DNA from: Cryoendolithus antarcticus
Taxonomy: Eukaryota; Ascomycota; Dothideomycetes; Cladosporiales; Cladosporiaceae
Reading direction: 5' to 3'
DNA length: 64,000 bases
Assembly (NCBI GenBank): GCA_002077065.1
Contig: NAJO01000032.1
Span: forward strand, 62,001 to 126,000
The notes beneath the pieces were generated by a model. That model was not told where the DNA came from, ran no database searches, and was given only the letters and a program-made list of their open reading frames with translations. Positions 21,451 through 32,970 of the stretch are shown piece after piece. Position 1 is the first letter of the stretch. Each line of letters begins with the position of its first letter. The position numbers and the translations under genes are program-made.

Positions 21451-21826
21451 CGTTGACTGGTTACGGAGATTGATGCTTCACATGGCGGCGTATTCTACGT
21501 CGAGTGAGGGAGCGGTGTGAGGCGAAGGTTGAGTGTTGTGGATCAGACAGAGCGAGCTGGGCTTGCGGGTACGAGGGCTTCAAGATGATGAATAGGCTAC
21601 GTTTGACATATATATAACATTAGACATACAACTGGCTGCACAAACTCGACCCTTGAAGCCCTCGTAGCGCTTGCGTGAAGAATTCATCTCAAGCGGGTCC
21701 CAAAATACGCCCTGACCGCATTCCCTTTGTGATCTGTCCATACCTCCCCACACACCCGCAGAACCAACTACTCCAGCACCGAACCTCAGCCTCAGCCTCA
21801 TACGACTTCGCCTCTACGATCATCCT
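21451..21826. other. Convergent 3' intergenic region
   Basis: Between two convergent stops. Contains an AT-rich stretch around 21605-21635 that could serve 3'-end formation. No gene seen. Confidence 0.5.
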
Positions 21827-23045
21827 TTACGCCTCGACCCCCTGCCCTCCAACCCCACCCCCAAGCCCCCCAACAAATTCCCTCCACCTGAAAACCTCTC
21901 CCTTCCCACCCAGCCCCTTCCCAAACGCCCTCCTCCCGGCAAAACCCCCCAACACAGCCTCCGCCTCCGCATCACTAAGCCTAAAATCCTCATCCCCCAC
22001 ACCTTCAGGCCCAGTCCTCATGACAGCCTCCCGCAGAGCTTCCAAGTCAATCTGTCCAGAGTCGTCGGTGTCCCAGGCGCCGAAGGCGGCTTCTAGCTCG
22101 GCTGCGGAGGAGAGGGACGAGGGTAGGCTGGAGAGGGAGGAGAGGTAATGTTGGAGGGTTAGGGATTGGGGTTGCGAGCGGGGGAAGTAGGTTGATAGTT
22201 CGGCTGGTGTGGGCGTGGGGAGACCGAGAGATGTCAGGGTTGAAGGGAGGGTTTGGGGTGCCAGAATGCCTGTACCAGAGGGGTCGAGAACGGCGAAAGA
22301 TTGGCGCAGGGAGGATTGTAGGGTTGCTGTTGAGGATGTCGGCAGGGCGCGTGGCTGGGGTCTGGGCGCTGGTTTGGTAGTGTTGTAACAAGAGGTGGAG
22401 GGTCCGAAGATTGGTTGTCGGATTGTGGAGACTGTTGAGGAGGTGGGTATGCGGACTGCTGTGGGTCGCGAGGCGAGGGGTTGTTGGTGACTTGAAGGCA
22501 AGACTGTCGAGGGCGAGGCGGACGAGAGGTCTGCGTAAGATTTGCTGCCGTCTAGTCGCGAGGGCGACAATATGTCAGGCGAGTGCGCTTGCTCTGGGAT
22601 GTTCTCCTTCGCTGCGTCCGAAGGCGAGACGCGTCTCGTTGGCGATGCGGGCGGTGTCGCTACGGTCTCGGCGCTCTTGTCGCTTCCACTTCTCACACTG
22701 GCCTTCCTCGCTGTCGCCACCTTCGGGCTCGCAGGTAGTCCCAAACCACTCGTCGGTCGAGCGAACGGACTTGCTGGTCTTTCTGCTGCCCCGCCATTTT
22801 GTGATGGTCTTCGTGTGAAGGGTGAAGCTTTCTCGGGGGAGAGCGAAGTGGCTTTGGCTGGGGAGAGCGGGGACTTGGTTGGCGATGAGGATGGCGTGGA
22901 AGGAAGTAGACCCGGTGCTGGCGAGACGGAGTTCTGGCGGCGGAAGGGCGATTGGCGGATGCTGCCTGTGTCGGAGGGGCGGAGGGTCGTCTAGACGCGG
23001 TCAGTGTCGGTACAATTCGTGGATCATCTCTTTCTTACGTACCAT
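21827..23045 (-). CDS. EF-hand-like protein with long disordered N-terminus
   Basis: The long exon 22990-21827 is open but has no suitable ATG at its start; a 52-nt intron (22991-23042, GTACGT...TCTAG) joins it in frame to an ATG at 23045-23043, so exon 1 is the start codon only and the protein begins M-TTLRPSDTGSIRQ (388 residues). Residues 1-225 are Ser/Pro-rich. The C-terminal ~160 residues form a calmodulin/centrin-like pair: FAVLDPSGTGIL (degenerate, with DPSGTG) and FGAWDTDDSGQIDLEALREA. In the second loop positions 1, 3, 5 and 9 are Asp/Asp/Ser/Asp as expected, but position 12 is Ala, with Glu at 11, so bidentate calcium binding is doubtful. Probably a cytosolic regulator; partner unknown. 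Confidence 0.8.
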
Positions 23046-23768
23046 GGTTGCTGGAGTCCCAAGCCGTCGTGTAAGTACACTCAATATGGTCGTCGTCGGC
23101 GCGGTCTACTCGTGTTGACGCTTCGATCAACATTAGCCTTGGCATCGCAACATCGCTGAAAAGAACCACCGATGAATCTTATCTGCACTCCAGCATCTCC
23201 TTCACCAACGTTACCGATCCTGAATCCTTCGACAGCCTCAACTTCAACCAGTCACGTTCTGCCCCTGGCCTCACAGCTTCGCCTGCCATGCGTACGTGCC
23301 TGCAGATCTCGAGCGAGGCGTCGCTGAGCCGGAGGTTCTCATGCAAAAGACATGTCACTCAGAAGAGCGGGAGCCTCAGCCGCACTCAGGCTTGCATCGC
23401 ATTTGGCAAAAGGTCAAACCCCTATCTCTATGGTTTGCCGGCAATCGACCTGGATCGCAAGCGATCCTTCAGCCGCAACAGTTTTATTGCGTTTCATACT
23501 CGCTGCGTAGTGCTATTGGCTGATTTCTCGATGCTACCATCTGCACATTGTACACTAACGTGCCATGTAGTAGTTGAATTGCACGCCACTGCCATACTTT
23601 CAACGGCGCTGTCTAGCACGTGTGCCGTGATCGAGACAGACAGCATGGAAATCCACCCGTCGCCACTTAAGCTACCTCAGGCGGTGATATGAGTAAGTAG
23701 TACACTGGGTGCACTCTTAAGCGCCTGTCGCGATCTTCCTTTCTTGCAGCCGGTGCGGCCGTTTCAAT
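23046..23768. other. Divergent promoter region EF-hand / surface repeat protein
   Basis: 723-bp spacer between divergent genes. A 134-codon open stretch at 23288-23692 has no recognisable domain or coding bias and is not called. Confidence 0.6.
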
Positions 23769-26700
23769 ATGATCGCTTCCATGTTCTTATCCGTGGTTTC
23801 TTATTTGTTGTGCTTCCTTTCGCCACGAGCAACTCACGCCGGCTTAGGTGAGCCGCAATAATGGCGCTTCGACTTTGTAAAACAGCATGACTGACTCCAG
23901 CAGTACCGAGACAGTACATAAACAGCTCCACAGCATATTCTACCGTCACTTCCAGTACAAGTACATCGCTATCCGCCAATCTCGAGTCGCTTGGACACGG
24001 ATCTTCGCCTGCCGGCGATGGCTCAAGTACCTCGAGCAGTCCTGGTGCAACCTCGAGAACCGCGGGACTTGCCTCGACATCATTTACACCCAGCATATCT
24101 CTTAGCGAACACGAGGGTATCTCAGCACAGGCAAGCACAGCAAGCGTGACAGCACCAGCTGAAGCGTCTGATTCACCGCCCTATACGCGAATTTCTACCA
24201 ATGGCACCTCTGCTGCGATGACAGTGTTGGACTCGACGAACAATGCCACAAATATCATGCCAGGCACAGTGACCCGGAGTGCGTCCAGTGCAACATCTAT
24301 ATCCTACAACGTGACCAATGCCACAACATCACAATGGTGCGCATGCTGGATTAGATTTCCAACACTTTCATATGCTACCTGGGTGTCGATCGATACGGCC
24401 ACGGACTCGGCATGGACTTTGACGAATACACAGGGCATAGCGACCTTCGATCTTGTAACGTACGACGTGGATGAACGGACGTATGGCGACTCATCGATGT
24501 GAGTCTGATATCTCTCCCTTGGCATGGCCTAAAACTAACAGTCCTAGCGTTTATCCTACAATGTACAGTGCATACGATTGGTACTATACAATTGCGGGCG
24601 CGCTACCTGGCGTCGTTGACGGTCAAACCACTTGTACAGCGGTTGATCAGAGTACAGCGACTTCAGAATTACCTAGCCATCCCAATTGGATCGGACCGCA
24701 ACCGACCCCGGTCACCGTACCAAGGAACGACAGTCGCGGCATGAACTTCTCACCAGCATGGATAACGCCAAGAGTCAGCATACAGACGTATGTAGCCTGG
24801 CAAGACGCCTTCCCGTCGTCCGTGGTAAGCCTGTTTCATGACTGCGGCTATCTCACGGGTGACATGGGCGATCCCATCATTCATCCACCGGCGCCACTTA
24901 CTTCAGTGACGGAAGTCATTAGGGCAAGCAGTGGACCGCTCAAAGTTCCTGCGTCGACGACCGCTGTCAGGACTCCTGAGATCACCAGCGCGGCACCGGA
25001 ACTCGTGCCTGCATTGGCAACAAGCAGTCCCACTACTGTTTTCACGGTGCCACAGCCGGCGGCTTCGGGACAGAAGCCAAATGGCTTTCCCCAGATTGCC
25101 TTACCTGTCGCAACTACAGTGAAGCAAGCTGGAGACATCGTATCATCGGCAACATTGGCGCTAGTGACTAGTGCCTTGATCGACTTCATCGGAGCGGTCG
25201 CGCAACAACTACAAAGCAGCAGTGTTCGCGAGAGCATACCTTCGGCGGCCATCGGCATTCCCGACCCAGCAACAGCACCAGCAGCGGTGGCGACTATAGC
25301 CGGTCATGCGGTGATCGCCACATCGAGTGCGTTCGCGCTGGGTGACCAGCTACTTACACCAGGCGTGGCCGTCACCATTAGCATTGGCGACGGTGCTGTC
25401 ACTGTAAGCGTTCAGACGAATGCAGAGGGCAAGACTGCAATAGTACACGATGGCTCGACTTTGGCGCTTGCGCAACCCACGATTTCGGCGCCTTCGCCAT
25501 CAGCTGTCGTTTTGGGCGGCCAGATCATTGCGACATTATCTGGCGTGTTCGTGGTGCAGTCTCACACACTCACCCCGGGTGCAGTCGTCAACATCGGCTC
25601 GCAGGACCAACCCACAGCTGCGGCGGTACTAGTTGATGCGAATGGTGAGACAGCGTTGGTAATCGGGTCCAGCACTTCAACTCTTGCAGCGCAGCGAGCA
25701 GTCATTACGCCGGTGGCTACAATTGCTGGGCACGTCCTTAGTGCTGTCGGAGCCGGACACGTTGTGTTGGACGGCACTACACTGATGATGGGCAGCTCCG
25801 TCACAATTGGAAGCGGGACAGCAGCTCAGATCGCCGTGTTGCAGACTGACAGTAATGGCAAAGCTGGAATCGTGGCCGGAACCTCTACAATTGCGCTGCC
25901 TAGTGCGCTGTCGCTAGCTGAGGCGCAACTATCGATCGTCACCCCCGTGGCCACAGTGGCTGGACTTGTAGTCAACACGGATAGCGCGGGTAGCGTAATG
26001 GTCGACGGCACAACATTGATAATGGGCAGCTCAATCACAATCGGAAGCGGATCAACAGCTCTAGTCGCCGTGCTACAGACCGGTAGCAACGGCGCAAGTG
26101 AACTTGTCGTGGGATCCTCCACGATTCCACTCCCTGCCGCTATAAGTTCCGCGACAGCGGCTGCTGTAGCTATACTCACGTTCGGCGGGCAGACATTCGC
26201 CCTCAGCGGAGGCGAGGTATTCGTGCAGGGCCACAGCCTCTCGCCCGGGGGAAGCGTGGTTCTGGGGACTGGAGCGGGAGCAACTACTGTTGCAGTGCAG
26301 ACGGACGCTGCTGGGTCCATAGAAGTCGTTGTCCAAGGCTCGACGACTACGCTACGTGGCTCAGCCGCCGCGACGTCGCCAGTGTCGACATTGGTCTTCG
26401 AAGGCCAGACATTTACTCGGCTGGTCAACGGCAACCTTGCCGTAGCTGGCCAGACACTTCGGACTGGCGCTACCAGCACTCTGGGTATTGGCGCCCACAC
26501 GACGGTCGTGGCTCTACAAACCGATGCTGCTGGCCACACAGAGCTTGTGGTAGACACCTCGACCACTGTGCTCAACTTACCGACTCCGGCCACGACGTTC
26601 ACGTTTGCTGGAGAGTCTGTCACGACACTCGCTAACGGTGCCGTCGCACTCGAAGGTCACACTTTGATGCCAGGCGCTTCAATTACTCTGGGCAGCGGCT

Positions 26701-27239
26701 CGCACACCACGATCGCCGCGCTCATTACAGATGCTTCCGGACTCGAGGAGCTGATAATCGGATCGCAGACCACACTCTTACCTTTCCCCTCGCCAACGGC
26801 AGGCGAGGTAATGCTAGCTGGTGATCTGCGGCTGACGCGCGCGAGCAGAATGGCGACGGCATTCCTGATTGATGGACAGACGTTGACGCTCGGGGGAGCG
26901 GCTGCGACGATCGGCCAGGGCTCGAAGACGACGAGAGCAGCATTGATTACTGATGCTGCGGGACGACTGACAGTGGTCGAGGGGAGTGAGACGTTGATGT
27001 TGAGTTCTACGAAGGGGATTGGGGGGTATGTCATGAGTGGTTTGCTGGGGGTTGGGACTTCCGCAAAAGCGACAAAGAGCACAGCTGCGATATCACCAAA
27101 CGGCGCTGCAGCAACGCCACCCGCATCAGGACAGGGCGGGAGTAAAGTGACGGGGACTAATGATGGGCGAAGCCTTGAGGGCTGGGCTGCTGCGGTAATG
27201 GCCGTAGCATGCTGTGTGGCCGCGATACTGGTAGTGTAG
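23769..27239 (+). CDS. Large secreted tandem-repeat surface protein, GPI-type C-terminus
   Basis: Three exons: 23769-23847, 23901-24498 and 24548-27239 (acceptor at 24541 is an in-frame alternative, adding two residues). About 1122 residues. Exon 1 is a signal peptide (MIASMFLSVVSYLLCFLSPR). Residues 30-200 are Ser/Thr-rich with many N-glycosylation sequons, followed by WCACWIRFP and a YDWYYTIAG region. From about residue 473 to 1046 come eight imperfect repeats of roughly 65-75 residues, each with the pattern hydrophobic-G-x-hydrophobic, then 'L(D/E)G(H/T)TL-x-PG(A/S)', 'TIGSG', 'VAVLQTD(A/S)xG', 'VVGSSTxxL'. The C-terminus is a Ser/Gly linker and a hydrophobic run (AAAVMAVACCVAAILVV) ending at the stop, typical of GPI-anchor signals. 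This suggests a beta-rich cell-wall or adhesin-like protein. No enzyme motif is seen. Confidence 0.85.
25287..27006 (+). repeat. Eight tandem protein repeats (about 70 residues each)
   Basis: Coding repeat array inside the surface protein. Units 3 and 4 are closest to each other (both have DGTTL-x-MGSS-x-TIGSG and IAVLQT/VAVLQT), which suggests a recent local duplication, whereas units 1, 2 and 8 are more diverged. Confidence 0.8.
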
Positions 27240-27575
27240 ATATATGAGATACCCCAGCTGTAGGATAGGCTGTATGATCATTCGCAACAAGACTGTCATA
27301 ACGAGACCTGGCTGTCTTCCTTCGCTCGGAAATATCGTGCGCAGAGCCACATGGTAGCGCGTGCCACTTTGGAATCAACGCAAATGAACAGAAGAATGAA
27401 GTATAGAGCAAGTTTCAGATCTTCCCATTCATCTACGCGAAGCTAAGCTCCATCTCGATCTAATGGTACACTTCCGCCTTGTCATGCAAGCAAGCCTCTT
27501 CATCAACGCCAACCAAAGCATCTCAAGATCAAGCCATTACACATCCGCCCTTTCACATCATAGATGATCGATCAT
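27240..27575. other. Convergent 3' intergenic region
   Basis: Between the stop of the surface protein and the stop of HSP90. No supported gene. Confidence 0.6.
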
Positions 27576-29696
27576 CTAATCGACCTCCTCCATCGCGCTC
27601 TCACCAGCAGCCTCAGCAGCCGGCGCCTCCCCATCCGCAGCCTCGCCCTCAGCAGCCGTCTCAACATCCTCATCGACGTTCAGCCCCAAGCTAACGAGCT
27701 TGTGGATTCGCTCGGCGTACGCAGCGGGCTCATCGATCGTGAAGCCCGACACGAGGAGTGAGGTCTCGTACAGGAGAGTGGTGATGGACTTGACAGTCCT
27801 GTCGCTCTCACCATCAGCCTCGACCTTCTTCTTCAGCTCCTTGATGATAGGGCTCTTGGGCGAGATCTCGAAAGTCTTCTTCGAGGACATGTAGCTCGAC
27901 ATGGAGGTATCGCGAAGAGCCTGAGCCTTCATGATACGCTCCATGTTCGCCGACCATCCGAACTGACCAGTACGAATAGCGCAAGGAGAGTTGACAAGCT
28001 TCTGGCTCACAACAACCTTCTCGACCTTATCCCCAAGAACGTTCTTGAGCGACTTGGCGAACCCCTCAAACTCCTTCTCCTCAGTCTCGCGGTCCTTCTT
28101 CTCCTCATCAGTCTCCTCGAGCTCAAAGTCCTTGGTGATGTCCACCAACTTCTTGCCATCAAACTCCTTGAGCTGCGTGAAAGCATACTCGTCAATCGGG
28201 TCGTTGAGGAACAACACCTCGAACTTCTTCGCCTTGAGCGCGTCGAGGAAGGGAGACTTCTCAACAGCGGCCTTGGACTCGCCGGTGATGTAGTACATCT
28301 GCTTCTGGTGCTCGGGCATGCGGGTGACGTAGTCGGCGAGCGAGGTCAAGTCATCGCCGGAGGTGGTGGTGTTGTAGCGGAGGAGCTTGGCGAGGGCGTT
28401 GCGATTCTGCGCGTCCTCGTGCACACCCAGCTTGATGTTCTTGGAGAAGGCGGTGTAGAACTTGTCGAACTGCTCCTTGTCCTCGGCGATCTCGGCGAAG
28501 AGCTCGAGCGTCTTCTTGACGATGTTCTTCTTGATGACCTTCATGATCTTGTTCTGCTGGAGGGTCTCACGGGACAGGTTGAGCGGGAGGTCCTCGGAGT
28601 CGACGACACCCTTGACGAAGGAGAGCCACTCGGGGATGAGGTCGGTGGCATCATCAGTGATGAAGACGCGGCGGACGTAGAGCTTGATGTTGTTCTTGGT
28701 CTTCTTGGTCTCGAACAGGTCGAAGGGAGCGCGCTTGGGCACGAAGAGGATGGCGCGGAACTCGAGCTGACCCTCAACGGAGAAGTGCTTGACAGCGAGG
28801 TGGTCTTCCCAGTCGTTGGAAAGTGACTTGTAGAAAGCGCCGTACTCCTCAGCTGAGATGTCTGATGGGTTGCGTGTCCAGATGGGCTTGGTCTTGTTGA
28901 GCTCCTCCTCCTCGACCTTGCTCTCCTTGATCTTCTTCGTCTTCTTGGGCTTCTCCTTGCCCTCCTCCTCATCATCGTCAACCTCCTCAACCTTGGGCTT
29001 CTTCTCCTCGTCCTCCTCAACGTCCTCCGCATCCTCATCAGGCACGTCCTTCTCGGTCTCCTTCAGCACGTGCAGGTAGATGGGGTAGGAGATGAACTCG
29101 GAGTGCTTCTTGACGACCTCCTTGATCTTGGCCTCGTTCAAGTAGTCGGTCTGCTCATCCTTCATGTGGAGGATGATCTTGGTGCCGCGGCCGAGCTGCT
29201 CGCCCTCGGTGTCGTGCTTGAGGGTGAAGGTGCCACCGGCGGACGACTCCCAGATGTACTGCTCGTCGTCGTTGTGCTTCGACACGACCGTCACGCGGTC
29301 AGCGACGAGGTAGGCGGAGTAGAACCCAACACCGAACTGCCCGATCATGGAGATGTCAGCACCAGCGGTGAGCGCCTCCATGAACTGCTTCGTGCCGGAG
29401 CGAGCGATGGTGCCAAGGTTGTTGACGAGGTCAGCCTTGGTCATGCCAATGCCGGTGTCGCGGAGGGTCAGGGTCTTGTTCTCCTTGTCGGGGATGATGT
29501 CGAGACGCAGGTCCTTCTCGCTGTCGAGCTTGCTGGGGTCTGAGAGGGCCTCATAGCGGATCTTGTCGAGGGCATCGCTGCCGTTGGAGATGAGCTCTCT
29601 TAGGAAGATCTCCTTGTTTGAGTAGACGGTGTTGATGATGAGGGACAGCAGCTGAGAGATCTCGGCCTGGAACTCGAATGTCTCCTCGGACGACAT
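27576..29696 (-). CDS. HSP90: Cytosolic chaperone HSP90
   Basis: Single coding exon of 706 residues from the ATG at 29696; codons upstream are open but belong to the leader and its probable intron. The N-terminal GHKL ATPase shows [29 protein letters not shown] and [16 protein letters not shown] charged linker rich in Glu/Lys (about 215-265) leads to the middle domain with [20 protein letters not shown], and the C-terminal dimerisation domain ends in MEEVD, the TPR-co-chaperone docking tail of the cytosolic form. It folds kinases, receptors and other clients. Codon use is extremely biased to C/G third positions, as expected for a very highly expressed gene. A perfect heat-shock element lies about 300 bp upstream. 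Confidence 0.99.
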   Translation of the reverse strand: MSSEETFEFQAEISQLLSLIINTVYSNKEIFLRELISNGSDALDKIRYEALSDPSKLDSEKDLRLDIIPDKENKTLTLRDTGIGMTKADLVNNLGTIARSGTKQFMEALTAGADISMIGQFGVGFYSAYLVADRVTVVSKHNDDEQYIWESSAGGTFTLKHDTEGEQLGRGTKIILHMKDEQTDYLNEAKIKEVVKKHSEFISYPIYLHVLKETEKDVPDEDAEDVEEDEEKKPKVEEVDDDEEEGKEKPKKTKKIKESKVEEEELNKTKPIWTRNPSDISAEEYGAFYKSLSNDWEDHLAVKHFSVEGQLEFRAILFVPKRAPFDLFETKKTKNNIKLYVRRVFITDDATDLIPEWLSFVKGVVDSEDLPLNLSRETLQQNKIMKVIKKNIVKKTLELFAEIAEDKEQFDKFYTAFSKNIKLGVHEDAQNRNALAKLLRYNTTTSGDDLTSLADYVTRMPEHQKQMYYITGESKAAVEKSPFLDALKAKKFEVLFLNDPIDEYAFTQLKEFDGKKLVDITKDFELEETDEEKKDRETEEKEFEGFAKSLKNVLGDKVEKVVVSQKLVNSPCAIRTGQFGWSANMERIMKAQALRDTSMSSYMSSKKTFEISPKSPIIKELKKKVEADGESDRTVKSITTLLYETSLLVSGFTIDEPAAYAERIHKLVSLGLNVDEDVETAAEGEAADGEAPAAEAAGESAMEEVD

Positions 29697-29733
29697 GACT
29701 GCGGTGGTGTATGTGTGAGGGATTGATTTGTGC

Positions 29734-29823
29734 CTAGTGATGGTATGAGTGACTGGTCTTGTCGCTGCGCAGAGTCTGCCTGACAACGGAGGCTGAAGTC
29801 TGTTGCGGTTGCGGGTGACTTAC
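29734..29823 (-). other. Probable 5'-UTR intron of HSP90
   Basis: GTAAGT donor at 29823 and ATCACTAG acceptor at 29734 (90 nt) lie just upstream of the HSP90 start codon. The coding exon needs no upstream exon, so this would be a leader intron. Inferred from splice signals only. Confidence 0.6.
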
Positions 29824-29989
29824 AGTTGCGATTGAAGAGCTGTCAGTGATGCTCTGGGTGCGAAAGTGTTTGCGTATGTGGTGACCTGAGTCGGGTATCG
29901 TGGAGGAAATGTGCAAAGGAAGTGTTGTGTTGTGATGGAGTGTGCCTGTTTGTCGCGCTACAAATAATTGCTCTGAGCTGTTCACGCTG

Positions 29990-30002
29990 GAACTTTCGAG
30001 AA
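29990..30002 (-). promoter_or_regulatory. Heat-shock element upstream of HSP90
   Basis: GAACTTTCGAGAA is a perfect three-unit HSE (GAAnnTTCnnGAA). It lies 294 bp upstream of the ATG and about 170 bp beyond the probable leader intron, a suitable place for heat-shock factor to act on HSP90. Confidence 0.75.
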
Positions 30003-30113
30003 GAAGCTCGCTTCCCCATACGGACTGCCAAGACATGAGGCTGGAGTCACGTCACGTGATACTAAAATGCAGCCAAAAAGATATCAGGAGTCCGATATGA
30101 CTATGACTAGGTC

Positions 30114-31718
30114 TCACTTCTTCCACGTGCTGGGCCCCGCTAATCCACCCTTTGCTCGCACATTCCGCCTCAGTACCCGCTCCATCTCAGCAGCATCGAT
30201 CACAGCTTGCGGTCTACCGAGCCTCATATTCTGTCTCGCGAACTGCTCCCGCTCCCTGACATCCGCAGGCGACAGCGGCGACAGGACTTGACCACGCTTT
30301 GGTGCTTCCTGTGACGGCCATGCATCCACCACTCGAACGCGCTTTTGCGGCTTAAGTGTGACCGGCGGTGTCGGGTGCAGTGAAGTCGGTGCTGTGTAGT
30401 ATGTACTCGGCGTTCCGTTGACGGGTGTGCGCATCATAGGCGTGCGGCTTACAGGTAGGTTGAAGGACGGTGTATGTACCGGCGAAGGGCAAAGATCGTT
30501 CGAGCGCAGGATCGCAGATGGTAGTTCCAGAGGCCCTGGCTGAGAGCCGGGGAGTATCGGCGTTGATTTGGAGGCATTGGCGTAGACCGACTGTAGCGTC
30601 TCCTTGCTGATCGGCGACTGCGTCAGACTGTCCAGGCACGCCTCACGCTTCAGCTGCCAGTAGTCATGCTCGATGATCTCGTGCTCCGCAGTCCAAGGCG
30701 AGCGCAGCGGCACAGCATCCTCGCTCTGCAGTGAGGATTGCGACTCGTGGCGCCTCTTCTCTGCAGTCGGCGCTGTGGCTGGCTTATGCTGTCCAATATC
30801 AACTCGCATTTTCGTGGCCATGTGATCGATGTAGCTGATGAGGTCGGGCATGATCGCTGCCATGGGACTCTTGATATCCGCTGGCACAGTCTGAACAGCT
30901 CCAGACTTCCGCCATGGCAGCTCAGGTCGTGACGCTCTTACTACCGGTGACGAAGGAGTGAGTGTAGCCTTGGTAGCCTCCAACGCGATCGTCGGGCCCA
31001 GGTGGAGGTCAGGCTCTGCAGGCAATGCTAACTTGGCCACCGCATCGCTCAACTTCGCCACCACTTTCTCCTTCACATTCGGCGCCGTCTCTGAGATATC
31101 ACTCCGCGCACCACCCCTCCTCTTCATCTCCCTCTCAGCCACACAATCAGGACACTCCCCTCCATCCTCCCGCCTCCTGACCCTCTCAACAACCAGCCAC
31201 TGGCTCAGCGCATCCATCTGGCTCCGCTTCGCCATACCCACAGGCCTGTACAGCCCGCCGTACCCTCTGTCAGTCATGTCCTTCGTCACCTGCACCACGC
31301 CCTTTGGCTTCCTGCCATGCCTCGCGCAGTGCTCCCTGGTCCCATAGATAGGCGTGACAGGCGTGCGAACAACGGGCGCGGGTTCCTAAGCCCGGCCACT
31401 TGGCTGAAAGACTGGTGTGGCGAGGGTCAGGGAAGGACTGGGTTAACGTCCAAAACCAGATGACACAACCTCAGGATCATTATCGCCTCTCGAAGTGTCG
31501 AGCACAACCGGCGAGGGCGTGGGAGCAGACTCCATGGGCTGAGGTATGACGCTCACCCTCCGCCCCGGCTGCGGCGCATGAATAACCACCTCCCCCTCCG
31601 GCACCTTCGACCGATGCAGTGGCGACTCCGGGCGCAGCACGCTGCCCCTGCTATCCCTTCTTTGGAACCTTCTGACGTGAAGTGGAAACACAAACTCGAC
31701 TTCTGGCTTCTCTGACAT
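30114..31718 (-). CDS. Unrecognised Ser/Pro-rich protein
   Basis: Two exons: 31718 to about 31467 and 31385-30114; the acceptor CTTAG at 31387-31386 is required because a TAG sits in frame there, and the donor is either GTGTCA (31466) or GTTGTG (31469). About 507 residues. The N-terminus is MSEKPEVEFVFPLHVRRFQR. After the join comes REHCARHGRKPKGVVQVTKD and a CPDC pair in EDGGECPDCVAERE, with Cys/His spacing that might bind zinc. The middle is low-complexity with repeated TPxxxTP phosphosite-like motifs (SRTPMMRTPVNGTP). The C-terminus VREREQFARQNMRLGRP and VLRRNVRAKGGLAG is basic and helical. No known domain. The frame is also open upstream of the chosen ATG into the neighbouring gene, so the start is uncertain. 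Confidence 0.65.
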
Positions 31719-31861
31719 CGCGTGCGATTTCAAGATCCTAGGGTTCGAAGCGCCATCGATGTCCGCGGTACGCCTAGGGCGGAAGTAATGTTGCACACCC
31801 ACCACACTCCTCAGCTCAATCTGCCGGATGCGTTCGGTTACCGAGATGAGGGGACGAATGT

Positions 31862-32970
31862 CTACTGTGCCATCGTAGAAGTTGAGGTGGAAGGTGAAGG
31901 GGAGGAAGGGGTTGGTTTGCGTTTGAAGAGGGATTTCCAGGAGAACTTCGGCTTGGTGCGTGGGGTAGGGGTCTTCTCTGCGGCTGGCTTGGTGGAAGAC
32001 TTGGGATTGATAGGTGGCGTAGGAGGCGGTTCGGGGGTTTCGGGCGTGAAGGTTACTCGTGGTGGGCTGCGGGGCGCTATGGGCTTCTTCTTCTTGTTCG
32101 TAGGTGGTGGTATTGGCCACATGGCAATTTTGAGTGCCGTCGATGCTGCTGTGAATTCCTTGCTGGGCTCGGGGGCTGGCGAAGCCTCCCTCAACGTCAC
32201 CGCAGGCGTTGCTTCCTCGCTCGCCGTCGGAGGTGGTGCCTGTTTCGTCGGTGTCGCCAGCAAAACCGCGCTCTGCGTCTCCTCCAAGAACCGACTCACA
32301 ACAGCAGCTGGCTGCACGCCCTCGACCAGCGACGACTTGGCACTCTCGGTATCCGTCTCGCCCTTGCACTTGTCGCACAAACTCGTCTGCCTCGACAGCG
32401 CCAAAACATCCACGCTCTTCTTCTTGAGTATGCTCACCGGTACCACTGGCGCTACCCCACTCAGATTGCTCGCCGCACTCGCCTTCGGCGTTAACGCAAC
32501 ATAAGGCGTGTGCCCAGCACTCGGCTGCCGTCCAATCCTCGGATTGATATCCAGCCCTTCGCCCTCCTCGTCGTCCTCGCTCTCGTCGCCCCTTGGCGTC
32601 GTCGGCGTCGAGTGGCCCGTATAGTGGAACAGAGAGCGAGAGGATCCGAATGCTTTGTTCTCTTTGCTGTTGTAGCCGCCGCGGAGGAGGTTGGAGCGCC
32701 AGGAGACGTCTGAGGGCTGGCGGGAGAGGGGTTGGCGAGGCGTTGTGTTCTCGTCTGAGGAGGGGGAGGAGCCGCGGGTGGTGGATGTTGTTGAGGAGGG
32801 GGTGATGCTTGATGTTGAGGGTTCTTTGCGGAGGAGCTTGCGGGACTTCTTTGTGGCTAGGGTGAGGCGGGAGAGTTTGGCGCGCTGGGTGGGTGGTGTC
32901 AGTCTTACTAGCCTGACATTGATGGTGGGTGTCGTACAAGTCTCTGGCCGAAAGAATCCGTCTCCGCCAT
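31862..32970 (-). CDS. Unrecognised basic Ser/Pro-rich protein
   Basis: Two exons: 32970-32938 (11 codons, MAETDSFGQRL) and 32884-31862, joined across a 53-nt intron with GTACGA donor, CTGAC branch site and CCCAG acceptor; 351 residues. Reading without the intron would give an unrelated leader, so the spliced start is preferred. The N-terminal 35 residues are basic and helical (RAKLSRLTLATKKSRKLLRK). The rest is mostly disordered and rich in Ser/Thr/Pro, with an acidic patch ESEDDEEGEG and SLCDKCKGETDTE containing a single CxxC. The C-terminus has FSWKSLFKRKP. No catalytic motif or membrane segment. It lies head-to-tail with the next gene, 143 bp from its start codon. Function unknown. Confidence 0.65.

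Noticed and set aside
25826..26623. 265-codon open frame on the - strand
   Set aside because: Mirror of the repeat array in the surface protein; repetitive because the sense strand is.
28308..28826. 172-codon Leu/Val/Glu-rich frame on the + strand
   Set aside because: Antisense to HSP90, a by-product of its extreme codon bias.
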